A stretch of 43,139 nucleotides of DNA from Bacteroidales bacterium (lineage in GTDB: Bacteria; Bacteroidota; Bacteroidia; Bacteroidales; UBA7960). This document shows, piece by piece, positions 7,918 through 15,198 of this stretch. How positions within the stretch are numbered: position 1 is the stretch's first letter; every line of letters begins with the position of its first letter. The stretch covers positions 1-43,139 of the forward strand of contig PWNO01000311.1 of the NCBI GenBank assembly GCA_003557765.1, written 5' to 3'. A program made the translations under genes and the position numbers. Under the pieces are notes generated by a model. It worked only from the letters and a program-made list of their open reading frames with translations, did no database searches and was not told where the DNA came from.

Positions 7918-9198
7918 ATGGGCATTTTACTAAAAAACACCACATTCATTGAATGGGAAACGCTCAATTTCAGAACTGGAGACCTTCTTGTGGAGGAAGG
8001 ATCAAAGGGCAGTATCCGCTGGTTGAAGGATGAAAAGGAGGCGGCGAAAGCAAAACCGCTTCAGGTAATAGACTGCTCGGGAAAGCTTGTGACCAGATCT
8101 TTTGCTTCCGGTCACCACCACGTGTATTCGGCCCTGGCCAGGGGCATGCCCCCACCGCCTAAGGCTCCCGCAGACTTCAGGGAGATATTAAAGTACATCT
8201 GGTGGACATTGGATCAAAACCTTGATGAAGACAGCATCCGCTACAGTGCGCTAGCCACTGCCATCGCTGCTGCCAAGGCAGGCACCACCTTTGTAATCGA
8301 CCACCATGCCTCTCCCATTTGCATTGAGGGATCCCTGGAAATCATCGCTGGGGCATTTGATGAAGTGGGTGTAAGTCACTTGCTGTGCTACGAAGTCACC
8401 GATCGCGGCGGAAAGGAAAAAGCCATCAAAGGTCTGGAAGAGAACGAAAGGCATCTACAGCAAAACCAAGGCCTGGTCGGTCTGCATGCATCTTTTACGG
8501 TTGAACCCGACACGCTGGCAAAAGCCGTGGAGCTCATGCGAAAATATCAAACCGGTATACATATGCACCTGGCAGAAGACAAGTACGATCAGGAGCACTG
8601 CCTGCAAACTTATTACCAACAAGTTACACAGCGTTTGAATGAAGCCGGCGTCCTGGACTCCCCAAAGACCATTCTCGTGCACGGCTTGCACCTGGATGCT
8701 CGTGAGCGCAAGATAATCAGCAATAAGCCCTGCTGGATTGCCCAAAACATGGAAAGCAACCTAAAAAACAAAGTAGGCATATTTTCAGGCAAAGGGTTGG
8801 GCGACAATATCATGCTTGGCACCGACGGCATGCATTCTGACATGATGAGAAGCGCAAAAGCTGCGTTTTTTGCGGGACAACTCCACGACACTATTCATTT
8901 CGACAGCGCTTACCGGCGGTTCAGAAATGTGCACAGATACCTGCAGTCCAATGATTTCCGTGGCGATGGTGACAACAACCTGGTGGTGCTTGAATATGAT
9001 AGCCCTACCGAAGTTACCAAAGAGAACTTCACAAGCCATTTCATTTTCGGACTGGATGCCTCCCATATCCGCGACGTGATCAGCAAAGGCCGAATCCTGG
9101 TTAAAGACAGGGAGGTGCAAACTGTCGATGCACCCGCTGTGCTGAAACAAGCGCAAAAACATGCACATAGATTATGGAAAAAGATGGGACGCCTTTAG
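7918..9198 (+). CDS. ssnA: SsnA-family amidohydrolase (putative aminohydrolase)
   Basis: 426 aa of the metal-dependent amidohydrolase superfamily. The metal site is visible: HHH at 66-68 (the usual HxH), HMH at 215-217, LVHGLH around 253-258, and the catalytic Asp in GTDGMHSD (D303). The order and length match SsnA, a putative chlorohydrolase/aminohydrolase usually encoded with selenium-dependent or other molybdenum hydroxylases, diaminopropionate ammonia-lyase-like enzymes and purine catabolic genes. The substrate of SsnA is not established; deamination of an amino-purine or related heterocycle is a reasonable inference. It lies 300 bp after the hydroxylase on the same strand, so co-transcription is possible but not shown. 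Both starts share the context TTCTATG. Confidence 0.8.
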   Translation: MGILLKNTTFIEWETLNFRTGDLLVEEGSKGSIRWLKDEKEAAKAKPLQVIDCSGKLVTRSFASGHHHVYSALARGMPPPPKAPADFREILKYIWWTLDQNLDEDSIRYSALATAIAAAKAGTTFVIDHHASPICIEGSLEIIAGAFDEVGVSHLLCYEVTDRGGKEKAIKGLEENERHLQQNQGLVGLHASFTVEPDTLAKAVELMRKYQTGIHMHLAEDKYDQEHCLQTYYQQVTQRLNEAGVLDSPKTILVHGLHLDARERKIISNKPCWIAQNMESNLKNKVGIFSGKGLGDNIMLGTDGMHSDMMRSAKAAFFAGQLHDTIHFDSAYRRFRNVHRYLQSNDFRGDGDNNLVVLEYDSPTEVTKENFTSHFIFGLDASHIRDVISKGRILVKDREVQTVDAPAVLKQAQKHAHRLWKKMGRL

Positions 9199-9226
9199 TG
9201 TCATGTAAACGCTACTTTAGCCAGCC
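9197..9226. repeat. 30-bp dispersed repeat, copy A
   Basis: AGTGTCATGTAAACGCTACT continuing TTAGCCAGCC matches 36976-37005 at 27 of 30 positions. It starts at the ssnA-like stop codon (9196-9198). The other copy is 27.8 kb away in a gene-free gap. Confidence 0.75.
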
Positions 9227-9338
9227 TAAAACGATTACCAATTAAACCGTATTTTTGCAATGATAACGGTGCGCTGGCGGGCAAATCAACAGCCTCCAGG
9301 GAGCTACCAAAAACCCTTAAAGCTCGGCATACCCCAAC

Positions 9339-9362
9339 CTTTCGACATTTCGACTTTTTGAC
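9339..9362. repeat. Three octamers of the NTTTYGAC family before the carboxylase gene
   Basis: CTTTCGAC, ATTTCGAC and TTTTTGAC lie head to tail, ending 19 bp before the ATG at 9382. The same unit recurs before mltG (38705-38728) and the phosphohexomutase (40012-40107). Confidence 0.7.
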
Positions 9363-9381
9363 ATAAAAACCCCAGGATACT

Positions 9382-10989
9382 ATGTACACGCTTTCATCAA
9401 ACATAAACACCAACGACAAAGAGTTTCAGGATAACATGAAGCATTACCATGAGCTGCTGGACCGTCACCGCAAGGTGATGCATGAGGTGATGCAGGGTGG
9501 GCCTGAACACACAAGGGAAAAGCACCGAAGCCGGGGTAAGCTGCTGGCACGCGAACGCATCGATCTGCTGATCGATCCGGGCACTCCCTTCCTGGAGCTT
9601 TCCACCCTGGCAGCATATGGCCAATATGACAACAGTTTTCCGGGTGCAGGCATCGTGACCGGGATTGGGGTGATCCACGGGCGTGAAGCCGTTATCATTG
9701 CCAATGATGCCACTGTAAAAGGCGGCACCTACGTCAAAGAGACGATCAGGAAACATATCAGGGCGCAGGAAATCGCCATGCAAAACAACCTGCCCTGTAT
9801 CTATATGGTGGATTCCGGCGGCGTATTCCTGCCTAACCAGGCCGAAGTGTTCCCCGACCGTGATGATTTTGGCCGGATCTTTTTTAACCAGGCCCGCTTA
9901 TCCGCCCAGGGCTGCCCGCAAATATCCCTTGTGATGGGATCGTGTACCGCAGGTGGGGCTTACATTCCCGCCATGAGTGACGAAACCATCATCGTGAAGA
10001 ACCAGGGCACCATTTTCATTGGTGGGCCCCCACTTGTCAAGGCAGCCACAGGTGAAGAAGTCACACCGGAAGAACTTGGCGGGGCAGAAGTCCATACCAC
10101 GCAATCCGGCGTGGCGGACCACTTTGCCGAGAATGATCAGCACGCCATTTCCATCTGCAGAAGCATATTTGAAACCCTGCAACGCGGGCCACAGCAAAAC
10201 CTTGAAAAACAAAAACCCGTTGAGCCCAGATATGCACCAGATGAGTTGCCGGGCATCCTCCAGTCGGATCCGAAAAAACAAACCGATCCCTATGAGATCA
10301 TTGCAAGGCTTATAGACGACAGCCGGTTCCACGAATTCAAAGCCAGGTATGCCACCACACTGGTAACCGGGTTCGCCCGTATCATGGGCTACCCCGTGGG
10401 CATCATCGCCAACAATGGTGTCCTGTTCGCCGAATCTTCACTCAAAGGCACACACTTCATCCAACTTTGTACGTTCCGAAAAATTCCGATCATTTTCCTG
10501 CAGAACATCACCGGGTTCATGGTGGGTAAAGCATATGAAAATGCCGGACTTGCCCGCGACGGGGCTAAGCTCGTACATGCAGTAGCCAACGCTTCCGTGC
10601 CCAAAATAAGCATCATCACCGGTGGATCCTATGGTGCCGGGAACTACGCCATGGCAGGTAGGGCCTTCGACCCCCACTTCCTCTTTATGTGGCCGGGATC
10701 GAGGATATCCGTCATGGGCGGACAACAGGCCGCCAATGTGCTTGCACAGGTCAAGACCGATCAACTCAAAGCCGCTGGCAAAGAAGCCGATCCCAAAGAA
10801 ATAGAATTGATGAAAGCTGAAATTCTGAAAAAATACGAAATAGAGGGATCATCATACTACAGCTCTTCCCGGCTTTGGGACGACGGAGTCATCGAACCCA
10901 TGCAAACCCGTCACGTGATCGCCATGGCCATCGCCACCTCGTTAAACAAAGCATATGGAGAACCGGTAAGCGGTGTTTACAGGATGTAA
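9382..10989 (+). CDS. Acyl-CoA carboxylase carboxyltransferase (beta) subunit, methylcrotonyl-CoA type
   Basis: 535 aa, the usual length for the carboxyltransferase subunit of methylcrotonyl-CoA carboxylase. It has two crotonase-like halves. Conserved blocks include [82 protein letters not shown] and [14 protein letters not shown]. The C-terminal half has [11 protein letters not shown] and [14 protein letters not shown]. The FPDRDDFGR and AENDQHA segments favour methylcrotonyl-CoA over propionyl-CoA carboxylase. It transfers carboxyl groups from carboxybiotin to the acyl-CoA in leucine and isovalerate breakdown. No biotin carboxylase/biotin carrier gene is adjacent, so its partner must be elsewhere. 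The start is preceded by octamer repeats. Confidence 0.87.
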   Translation: MYTLSSNINTNDKEFQDNMKHYHELLDRHRKVMHEVMQGGPEHTREKHRSRGKLLARERIDLLIDPGTPFLELSTLAAYGQYDNSFPGAGIVTGIGVIHGREAVIIANDATVKGGTYVKETIRKHIRAQEIAMQNNLPCIYMVDSGGVFLPNQAEVFPDRDDFGRIFFNQARLSAQGCPQISLVMGSCTAGGAYIPAMSDETIIVKNQGTIFIGGPPLVKAATGEEVTPEELGGAEVHTTQSGVADHFAENDQHAISICRSIFETLQRGPQQNLEKQKPVEPRYAPDELPGILQSDPKKQTDPYEIIARLIDDSRFHEFKARYATTLVTGFARIMGYPVGIIANNGVLFAESSLKGTHFIQLCTFRKIPIIFLQNITGFMVGKAYENAGLARDGAKLVHAVANASVPKISIITGGSYGAGNYAMAGRAFDPHFLFMWPGSRISVMGGQQAANVLAQVKTDQLKAAGKEADPKEIELMKAEILKKYEIEGSSYYSSSRLWDDGVIEPMQTRHVIAMAIATSLNKAYGEPVSGVYRM

Positions 10990-11310
10990 AGCAATAGGTT
11001 CGATGTTCCCGTTTTTTAAAATACCATGAAAGCCTGATCGGCCACATGGCTTATCTGATGAACAGCAGCGCAACCCTTTATTTTACGCAGCCTTGTTTAA
11101 TCTTACCACTGTTAACATCGTGTTAACATATTTAGCAATTAAGTTAGCGATGCTAACCAAAATATGTTAACTTTATGTGATCTATTTATATCAGCTGGGC
11201 AAGAGCTAATCTCTTATTCCCTATATTTCAACCTTATGCAATTTTTGGCATATGTTTGGCAAGTGACAGGGCAATAAACATATATTGTCAACCAATTAAA
11301 CAGAAGAAAA
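10990..11310. other. Intergenic gap with nested palindrome
   Basis: 321 bp between the carboxylase subunit and the DUF302 gene. Apart from the palindrome at 11122-11171 I see no ORF or RNA gene. The distance from the palindrome to the DUF302 start (about 140 bp) is compatible with an upstream operator. Confidence 0.5.
11122..11171. promoter_or_regulatory. Nested inverted repeats, possible operator
   Basis: GTTAACATATT (11122-11132) and AATATGTTAAC (11161-11171) form a perfect 11-bp inverted repeat with a 28-bp spacer. Inside it GTTAGC-GAT-GCTAAC (11143-11157) forms a second perfect 6-bp palindrome, and a further GTTAACAT lies just upstream at 11111. No T-run follows, so a terminator is unlikely. 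A binding site for a dimeric regulator of the DUF302 gene is the simplest reading, without direct proof. Confidence 0.55.
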
Positions 11311-11787
11311 ATGAAAAAAGAATATGTATTTGGAATCGTCGGATTGTTACTTGGCGTTTTACTGATGGGATTAACCGCATACAGGGCAGCTCCCGGCATG
11401 ATGTTGAAAGAAGCGGAAAGCAATTACGATTTTAACACTTCCGTGGAAGTGTTCACCCAAACCGCTGAAGACATGGGATGGTCCATTCCCACCATTCACG
11501 ACATGAAAGAAACAATGGACTATTATGGCTATGAAGTGTTGAATGCAAAAGTTTTCGAACTATGCCACCCTGAACATGCCAGTAAAATCCTGGAATTGGA
11601 TGATGAGCGAATCGTATCCTCGATGATGCCCTGTCGCGTATCCATCTATGAAAAGTCAGACGGCAAGACCTATGTATCCTGGATGAATACGGCCATGATG
11701 GGCAACATGATGGGTGGCGTCATTGCTGAAGTGATGGGCGTTGCATCGCAAGAAAGCGAAACCATGATCTCTTCGTTGATCGACTAA
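11311..11787 (+). CDS. DUF302 family membrane-anchored protein
   Basis: 158 aa. A single N-terminal hydrophobic segment (about residues 7-25, FGIVGLLLGVLLMGLTAY) suggests a membrane anchor or uncleaved signal. The rest is a DUF302 domain: FTQTAEDMGWSIPTIHDMKE, then VFELCHPEHASKIL and the SMMPCRVSIYE strand. Family members are small alpha/beta proteins of unknown biochemical role, sometimes linked to redox or metal stress. Methionines are frequent (for example AMMGNMMGG), and single cysteines occur in ELCHPEHA and MMPCRV, which might bind a metal; that is inference. It is a monocistronic unit with an upstream palindrome and a clear downstream terminator. Confidence 0.8.
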   Translation: MKKEYVFGIVGLLLGVLLMGLTAYRAAPGMMLKEAESNYDFNTSVEVFTQTAEDMGWSIPTIHDMKETMDYYGYEVLNAKVFELCHPEHASKILELDDERIVSSMMPCRVSIYEKSDGKTYVSWMNTAMMGNMMGGVIAEVMGVASQESETMISSLID

Positions 11788-11851
11788 TCAATCAACCAAC
11801 CTATGTAACAACCCGGCATCCCTGAAGGGGGTGCCATTTCGAATGATGAAA

Positions 11852-11882
11852 GGCGCTATTGTCAGCAATGGCGTCTTTTTTC
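11852..11882 (+). terminator. Rho-independent terminator after DUF302 gene
   Basis: Stem GGCGCTATTG (11852-11861), loop TCAG, stem CAATGGCGTC (11866-11875) with two G-U pairs, then a run of seven T (11876-11882). Confidence 0.85.
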
Positions 11883-11905
11883 ACTAAAGGCAACACCGGG
11901 AAACA

Positions 11906-12832
11906 TTAGAATTCGGAATGGTAATGGCAATGGGTCTTTGCAAGCACTTCCAGGGGTTTTTCACGAAACTCCGCAGCCAAAGGAATATTGCGGAGCGTTT
12001 CCATATCACCGGGGCGGCAATCTTCACCGGTGACCGGGATAGCCAAATCTGCATAAATCTGCAGATAATCATCTGCACGCAAACGATTTTGTGGCTGTAT
12101 CCCATTATCTATCCAGCGCCATTGCCTTTTGGTAAACCTCAGAAAGTGGTACACGCTGATGGAAGGGTCAATATGCGCAAAATGATCAGTCATGTCTATG
12201 AAGTGAGACATCACACCACCAGGCTTCCTGACGATGCGCTTGAATTCCGCTAAAATGCTGCGTAAAACTTCCGGATTGATATGTTCAAAGGTATTGTTTG
12301 AATGTATGAGGTCGATAGACCCATCCCCGAGCGAGATGGAACGGGCATCTTCCAGGAGGCAGCAGATATGCAGGCGCGCAAGCATGTGCGCTAACGACAT
12401 GTGGTCCGGATTGCGGAGTAACTCATGAATGACCGCCATCCGCTCAGGTCTGTAGGAAACATAGTCCTTGAGTGTATTGTTTTCCTCAGCCAGGACAAAG
12501 CGCTGCAGCGTAAACAATAGCCTTTTCCGGGAAGTTAAAGTGGAGATGTCTACAGAATAGATGTTTTCGGCACCCAGTAGGAAAAGTGTGACGGGTACGA
12601 TAGGGTACCATCCGGTACCGAGTTCAAGGGTGCTTTCGGGTACGCGGGAGTCAGCAACATGCTGATAAGCAGCAATATGATTGCGTGCATGTTGCAACCG
12701 ATCAACAAAATAATGATCTGTGAGTTGTACGCCCCTGGTCACAAATTTTTGAAAAATGAAGTTGATGTGCCTGGGATAAGGCAGGTAGGAGATGGCTTTT
12801 TGAACAATTGCTTTTTGTTTCCACTTTTTCAT
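11906..12832 (-). CDS. Class I SAM-dependent methyltransferase
   Basis: 308 aa from the ATG at 12832. The reading frame extends 33 bp upstream only to a TTG, so the ATG start (MKKWKQKAIVQ) is preferred. Motif I is TLELGTGWYPIVPV, the acidic end of strand 2 is SVDIS, and the methyltransferase-11-type motif IDLIHSNNTFEHI follows, then LAEFKRIVRKPGGV. This is a Rossmann-fold methyltransferase; the substrate is unknown. The N-terminal region (HINFIFQKFVTRGVQL) and C-terminal region (FTKRQWRWIDNG) resemble methyltransferases that act in polysaccharide or secondary metabolism, but that is weak. It is a single gene on the minus strand, convergent with the DUF302 gene. Confidence 0.75.
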   Translation of the reverse strand: MKKWKQKAIVQKAISYLPYPRHINFIFQKFVTRGVQLTDHYFVDRLQHARNHIAAYQHVADSRVPESTLELGTGWYPIVPVTLFLLGAENIYSVDISTLTSRKRLLFTLQRFVLAEENNTLKDYVSYRPERMAVIHELLRNPDHMSLAHMLARLHICCLLEDARSISLGDGSIDLIHSNNTFEHINPEVLRSILAEFKRIVRKPGGVMSHFIDMTDHFAHIDPSISVYHFLRFTKRQWRWIDNGIQPQNRLRADDYLQIYADLAIPVTGEDCRPGDMETLRNIPLAAEFREKPLEVLAKTHCHYHSEF

Positions 12833-13234
12833 AAAATGCCAGGCAGCGTGCGTAAAACAGGCCAAAGATAAAAAAGATATCTGTAAGCCTTTGCATCACC
12901 TGAAGCAAAAACAGGTCACCAAATGCATTTATCTTCGGGCCAAAGCATCTCATGCGTATTTTTGACATAAACTAAGCCATGCCAGTGTGATTGATATACA
13001 CGACGAAGATTATTGCAAGATGACCTTAGCGAAGTCAATCGTCCATTGCAGGATTTTGACGCAAAGTGGGATGATTATTGTCATGTGGGCTTTCAGACTA
13101 AGAAGGCTTTTGGCTATTGGCTGTTGGCTGTTGGCAAGAAAGCCAAAAGCTAAAAGCCAAGAGCCAATAGCAAACAGCAGTCCTGCTAAAAACACAAACA
13201 TCAGATAACCAACAATTTGAAAAACTATAAACAG
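12833..13234. other. Divergent intergenic gap with palindromic heptamer array
   Basis: About 400 bp between the methyltransferase start and the porin start, which point away from each other, so both promoters should lie here. It contains the palindromic heptamer array at 13103-13182 close to the porin. No ORF is convincing. Confidence 0.5.
13103..13182. repeat. Palindromic heptamer array TTGGCTN / AGCCAAN
   Basis: The left arm has units AAGGCTT, TTGGCTA, TTGGCTG, TTGGCTG and TTGGCAA (13103-13137). After a 3-bp centre the right arm has AGCCAAA, AGCTAAA, AGCCAAG, AGCCAAT, AGCAAAC and AGCAGTC (13141-13182). The right arm is the inverted version of the left, so the transcript could fold into a long 7-periodic hairpin. 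Confidence 0.85.
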
Positions 13235-14491
13235 ATGAAGCAACTACTTACATTGATCATCATGATCGCCTTCAGCGGCGCAGCATGGGCACAAGTGACA
13301 CTTGAAGGGCAAATCAGGCCACGGGCGGAATATCGTGACGGCTTCCGTATGATGCCAACAGAAGATAGCAGCCCTGCAGCACAGATCAATCAACGCACGA
13401 GGTTATCTTTATCCTATGCACCTGAGCACCGCATCAGCACAAGAATCACCGTACAGGATACGCGCCTCTGGGGGCAAAACCTGACTATGGATAACAGGCC
13501 GACCTTCAGCGTGTATGAGGCATGGTTGGGATTACATCCTATGGAAAACCTGGATATCATCGTGGGCAGACAGGAGCTTAAATATGATACTCAGCGCCTA
13601 TTGTCCTTCAACGACTGGGCACTGACCGGACGCTCACACGATGCGTTGACTTTTCAGTACACTTGGGATAATGGCAGCCAGCTGCATTTCGGAACCAGCT
13701 TCAGCCAAAGCCAGAACAGGCTTTTTGAAACCCATTACGGATTAAACAATTATAAGACACTAAATTACATATGGTATAACACGCAGCTGACAGAAGGTCT
13801 GCAGTCATCATTTCACCTGATTGCCGATGGCTACGAAAATCCGGATGACCAGAACGATTTTAACATGCGCTACACCTGGGCCTCTTACCAGGTATGGGAT
13901 GCTGCCAACAACCTGGAAGTGCGACTCTACCCTGCCTACCAGCATGGCAAAACGGCCTGGGGCATGAACATCAGTGCTTTTTATGTGATGTTGGAAGCAG
14001 CCACCAGCCTGACAGAAAATATGCAAAACACACTGGGGGTAGAGTTGTTTTCCGGAATGGACCAGACAGACCCCGGCGACACCTTTACCGCATTCAGCGA
14101 CCTGTATGGTTTGGGTTATGCAAGGCAAGGACACATGAACTACTTCATCAACTTCCCTGACGACACGCAAAATGCCGGATTAATCAACCCCTACATAAAA
14201 AACAGCTATCACCTTTCCGAGACCACCACCGTGTCAGCCGACCTGCACCTGTTTTTCCTGCAAAACAATTTCCCAAACCCGCTAACGGGAGAAGCCATTA
14301 ATAGCTATCTGGGTGCAGAGGTCGACTTGCACATGGTTTACCGGTTTAATCCATTTACCCAGATCGTGTTGGGATACTCCATGCTATTCGGCAGCGAAAG
14401 CATGGAGTACATCCGGGGAGGTGACAGCGACGAATGGGCTCACTGGGCCTTTGTCATGATCCGCATGTCACCAACCTTTCTTTCCCATTAG
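13235..14491 (+). CDS. Alginate-export-like outer-membrane beta-barrel protein
   Basis: 418 aa from the ATG at 13235. A longer frame opens only at a TTG (13217) and would spoil the signal peptide. Residues 1-20 (MKQLLTLIIMIAFSGAAWAQ) form a typical signal peptide cut after AWA. The mature part opens with a barrel strand rich in alternating aromatic residues (VTLEGQIRPRAEYRDGF). It carries the alginate-export signature VGRQELKYDTQRLL, with SFNDWALTGRSHDALTFQY after it. The C-terminal strand ends AFVMIRMSPTFLSH. The family forms monomeric outer-membrane channels. The substrate is unknown, and no alginate or other polysaccharide genes are adjacent, so the name describes structure only. Confidence 0.78.
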   Translation: MKQLLTLIIMIAFSGAAWAQVTLEGQIRPRAEYRDGFRMMPTEDSSPAAQINQRTRLSLSYAPEHRISTRITVQDTRLWGQNLTMDNRPTFSVYEAWLGLHPMENLDIIVGRQELKYDTQRLLSFNDWALTGRSHDALTFQYTWDNGSQLHFGTSFSQSQNRLFETHYGLNNYKTLNYIWYNTQLTEGLQSSFHLIADGYENPDDQNDFNMRYTWASYQVWDAANNLEVRLYPAYQHGKTAWGMNISAFYVMLEAATSLTENMQNTLGVELFSGMDQTDPGDTFTAFSDLYGLGYARQGHMNYFINFPDDTQNAGLINPYIKNSYHLSETTTVSADLHLFFLQNNFPNPLTGEAINSYLGAEVDLHMVYRFNPFTQIVLGYSMLFGSESMEYIRGGDSDEWAHWAFVMIRMSPTFLSH

Positions 14492-14829
14492 GGGCATAAC
14501 AAAATTGCCCATAGCCTGCATGAGACTTGATCTTGTTTATAGCGGCATGTAAATGCTGCTTGATCCAATCAGGGGCGGGTCTGTCTGTTGTTTCTTATCT
14601 CAAGAAAAGAAACCCATTCATGAGTTCTTTTTGCCTGGTGCAATTATGTGAATGATATCCTGAGCTGAGCCCATATCATGTGCCATGACGGCCAAGTGCA
14701 TATGGCTACCTGCCAGCAAGAAAAAGCAAAATATTTGCTTAGGTTTTTTGGCTTATCTCAAAAAACTTCGTACTTTTGCAAATCTGTAAAAGAAGAAACG
14801 AGAATTAAAGAAACAAACGCTTCAAAAAC
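14492..14829. other. Intergenic gap before rpsO
   Basis: 338 bp separating the porin from rpsO. The last 100 bp contain the rpsO promoter; the rest shows no ORF, RNA gene or strong terminator that I can support. Confidence 0.5.
14747..14778 (+). promoter_or_regulatory. Bacteroidota sigma promoter of rpsO
   Basis: TTTG at 14747-14750 (-33 element), a 20-bp spacer, then TACTTTTG at 14771-14778, an exact TAnnTTTG -7 box. The ATG of rpsO lies 51 bp downstream. Confidence 0.75.
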
Positions 14830-15099
14830 ATGTATTTAAGTCCGGAAATTAAGAAGAATATCTTCAAAGAATATGGCGGTAAAGAAACCGATACCGGTTC
14901 CCCGGAAAGCCAGATCGCTTTGTTCACTCATCGGATCAAGCACCTTACCGACCATCTGAAAACGAACAAGAAAGATCTGGGCACCAGGCGTTCATTGGTG
15001 TTGCTGGTAGGAAAAAGAAGGAAGTTGCTGAACTATCTGAAGAATAATGACATTGAACGCTACCGGGCAATCATTAAGAAGCTCAACCTGAGAAAGTAA
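14830..15099 (+). CDS. rpsO: 30S ribosomal protein S15
   Basis: 89 aa, the standard S15 length. Conserved blocks are [48 protein letters not shown] and the end [14 protein letters not shown]15 binds 16S rRNA at the platform early in 30S assembly. It is followed by a strong terminator and then pnp. The rpsO-pnp order is widely conserved, and in E. coli both are controlled through RNA decay. Confidence 0.97.
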   Translation: MYLSPEIKKNIFKEYGGKETDTGSPESQIALFTHRIKHLTDHLKTNKKDLGTRRSLVLLVGKRRKLLNYLKNNDIERYRAIIKKLNLRK

Positions 15100-15116
15100 A
15101 ATTATTTGGTGATAAG

Positions 15117-15148
15117 CAGGCAATTACTCGTTAATTGCCTGTTTTTTT
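15117..15148 (+). terminator. Rho-independent terminator between rpsO and pnp
   Basis: Stem CAGGCAATTA (15117-15126), loop CTCGT, stem TAATTGCCTG (15132-15141), followed by seven T. It probably attenuates read-through into pnp, which starts 50 bp further on. Confidence 0.88.
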
Positions 15149-15198
15149 ATCTAAACATCTAATTGACCTAAATATTAATAAGAGACGAGAAACTGAAG

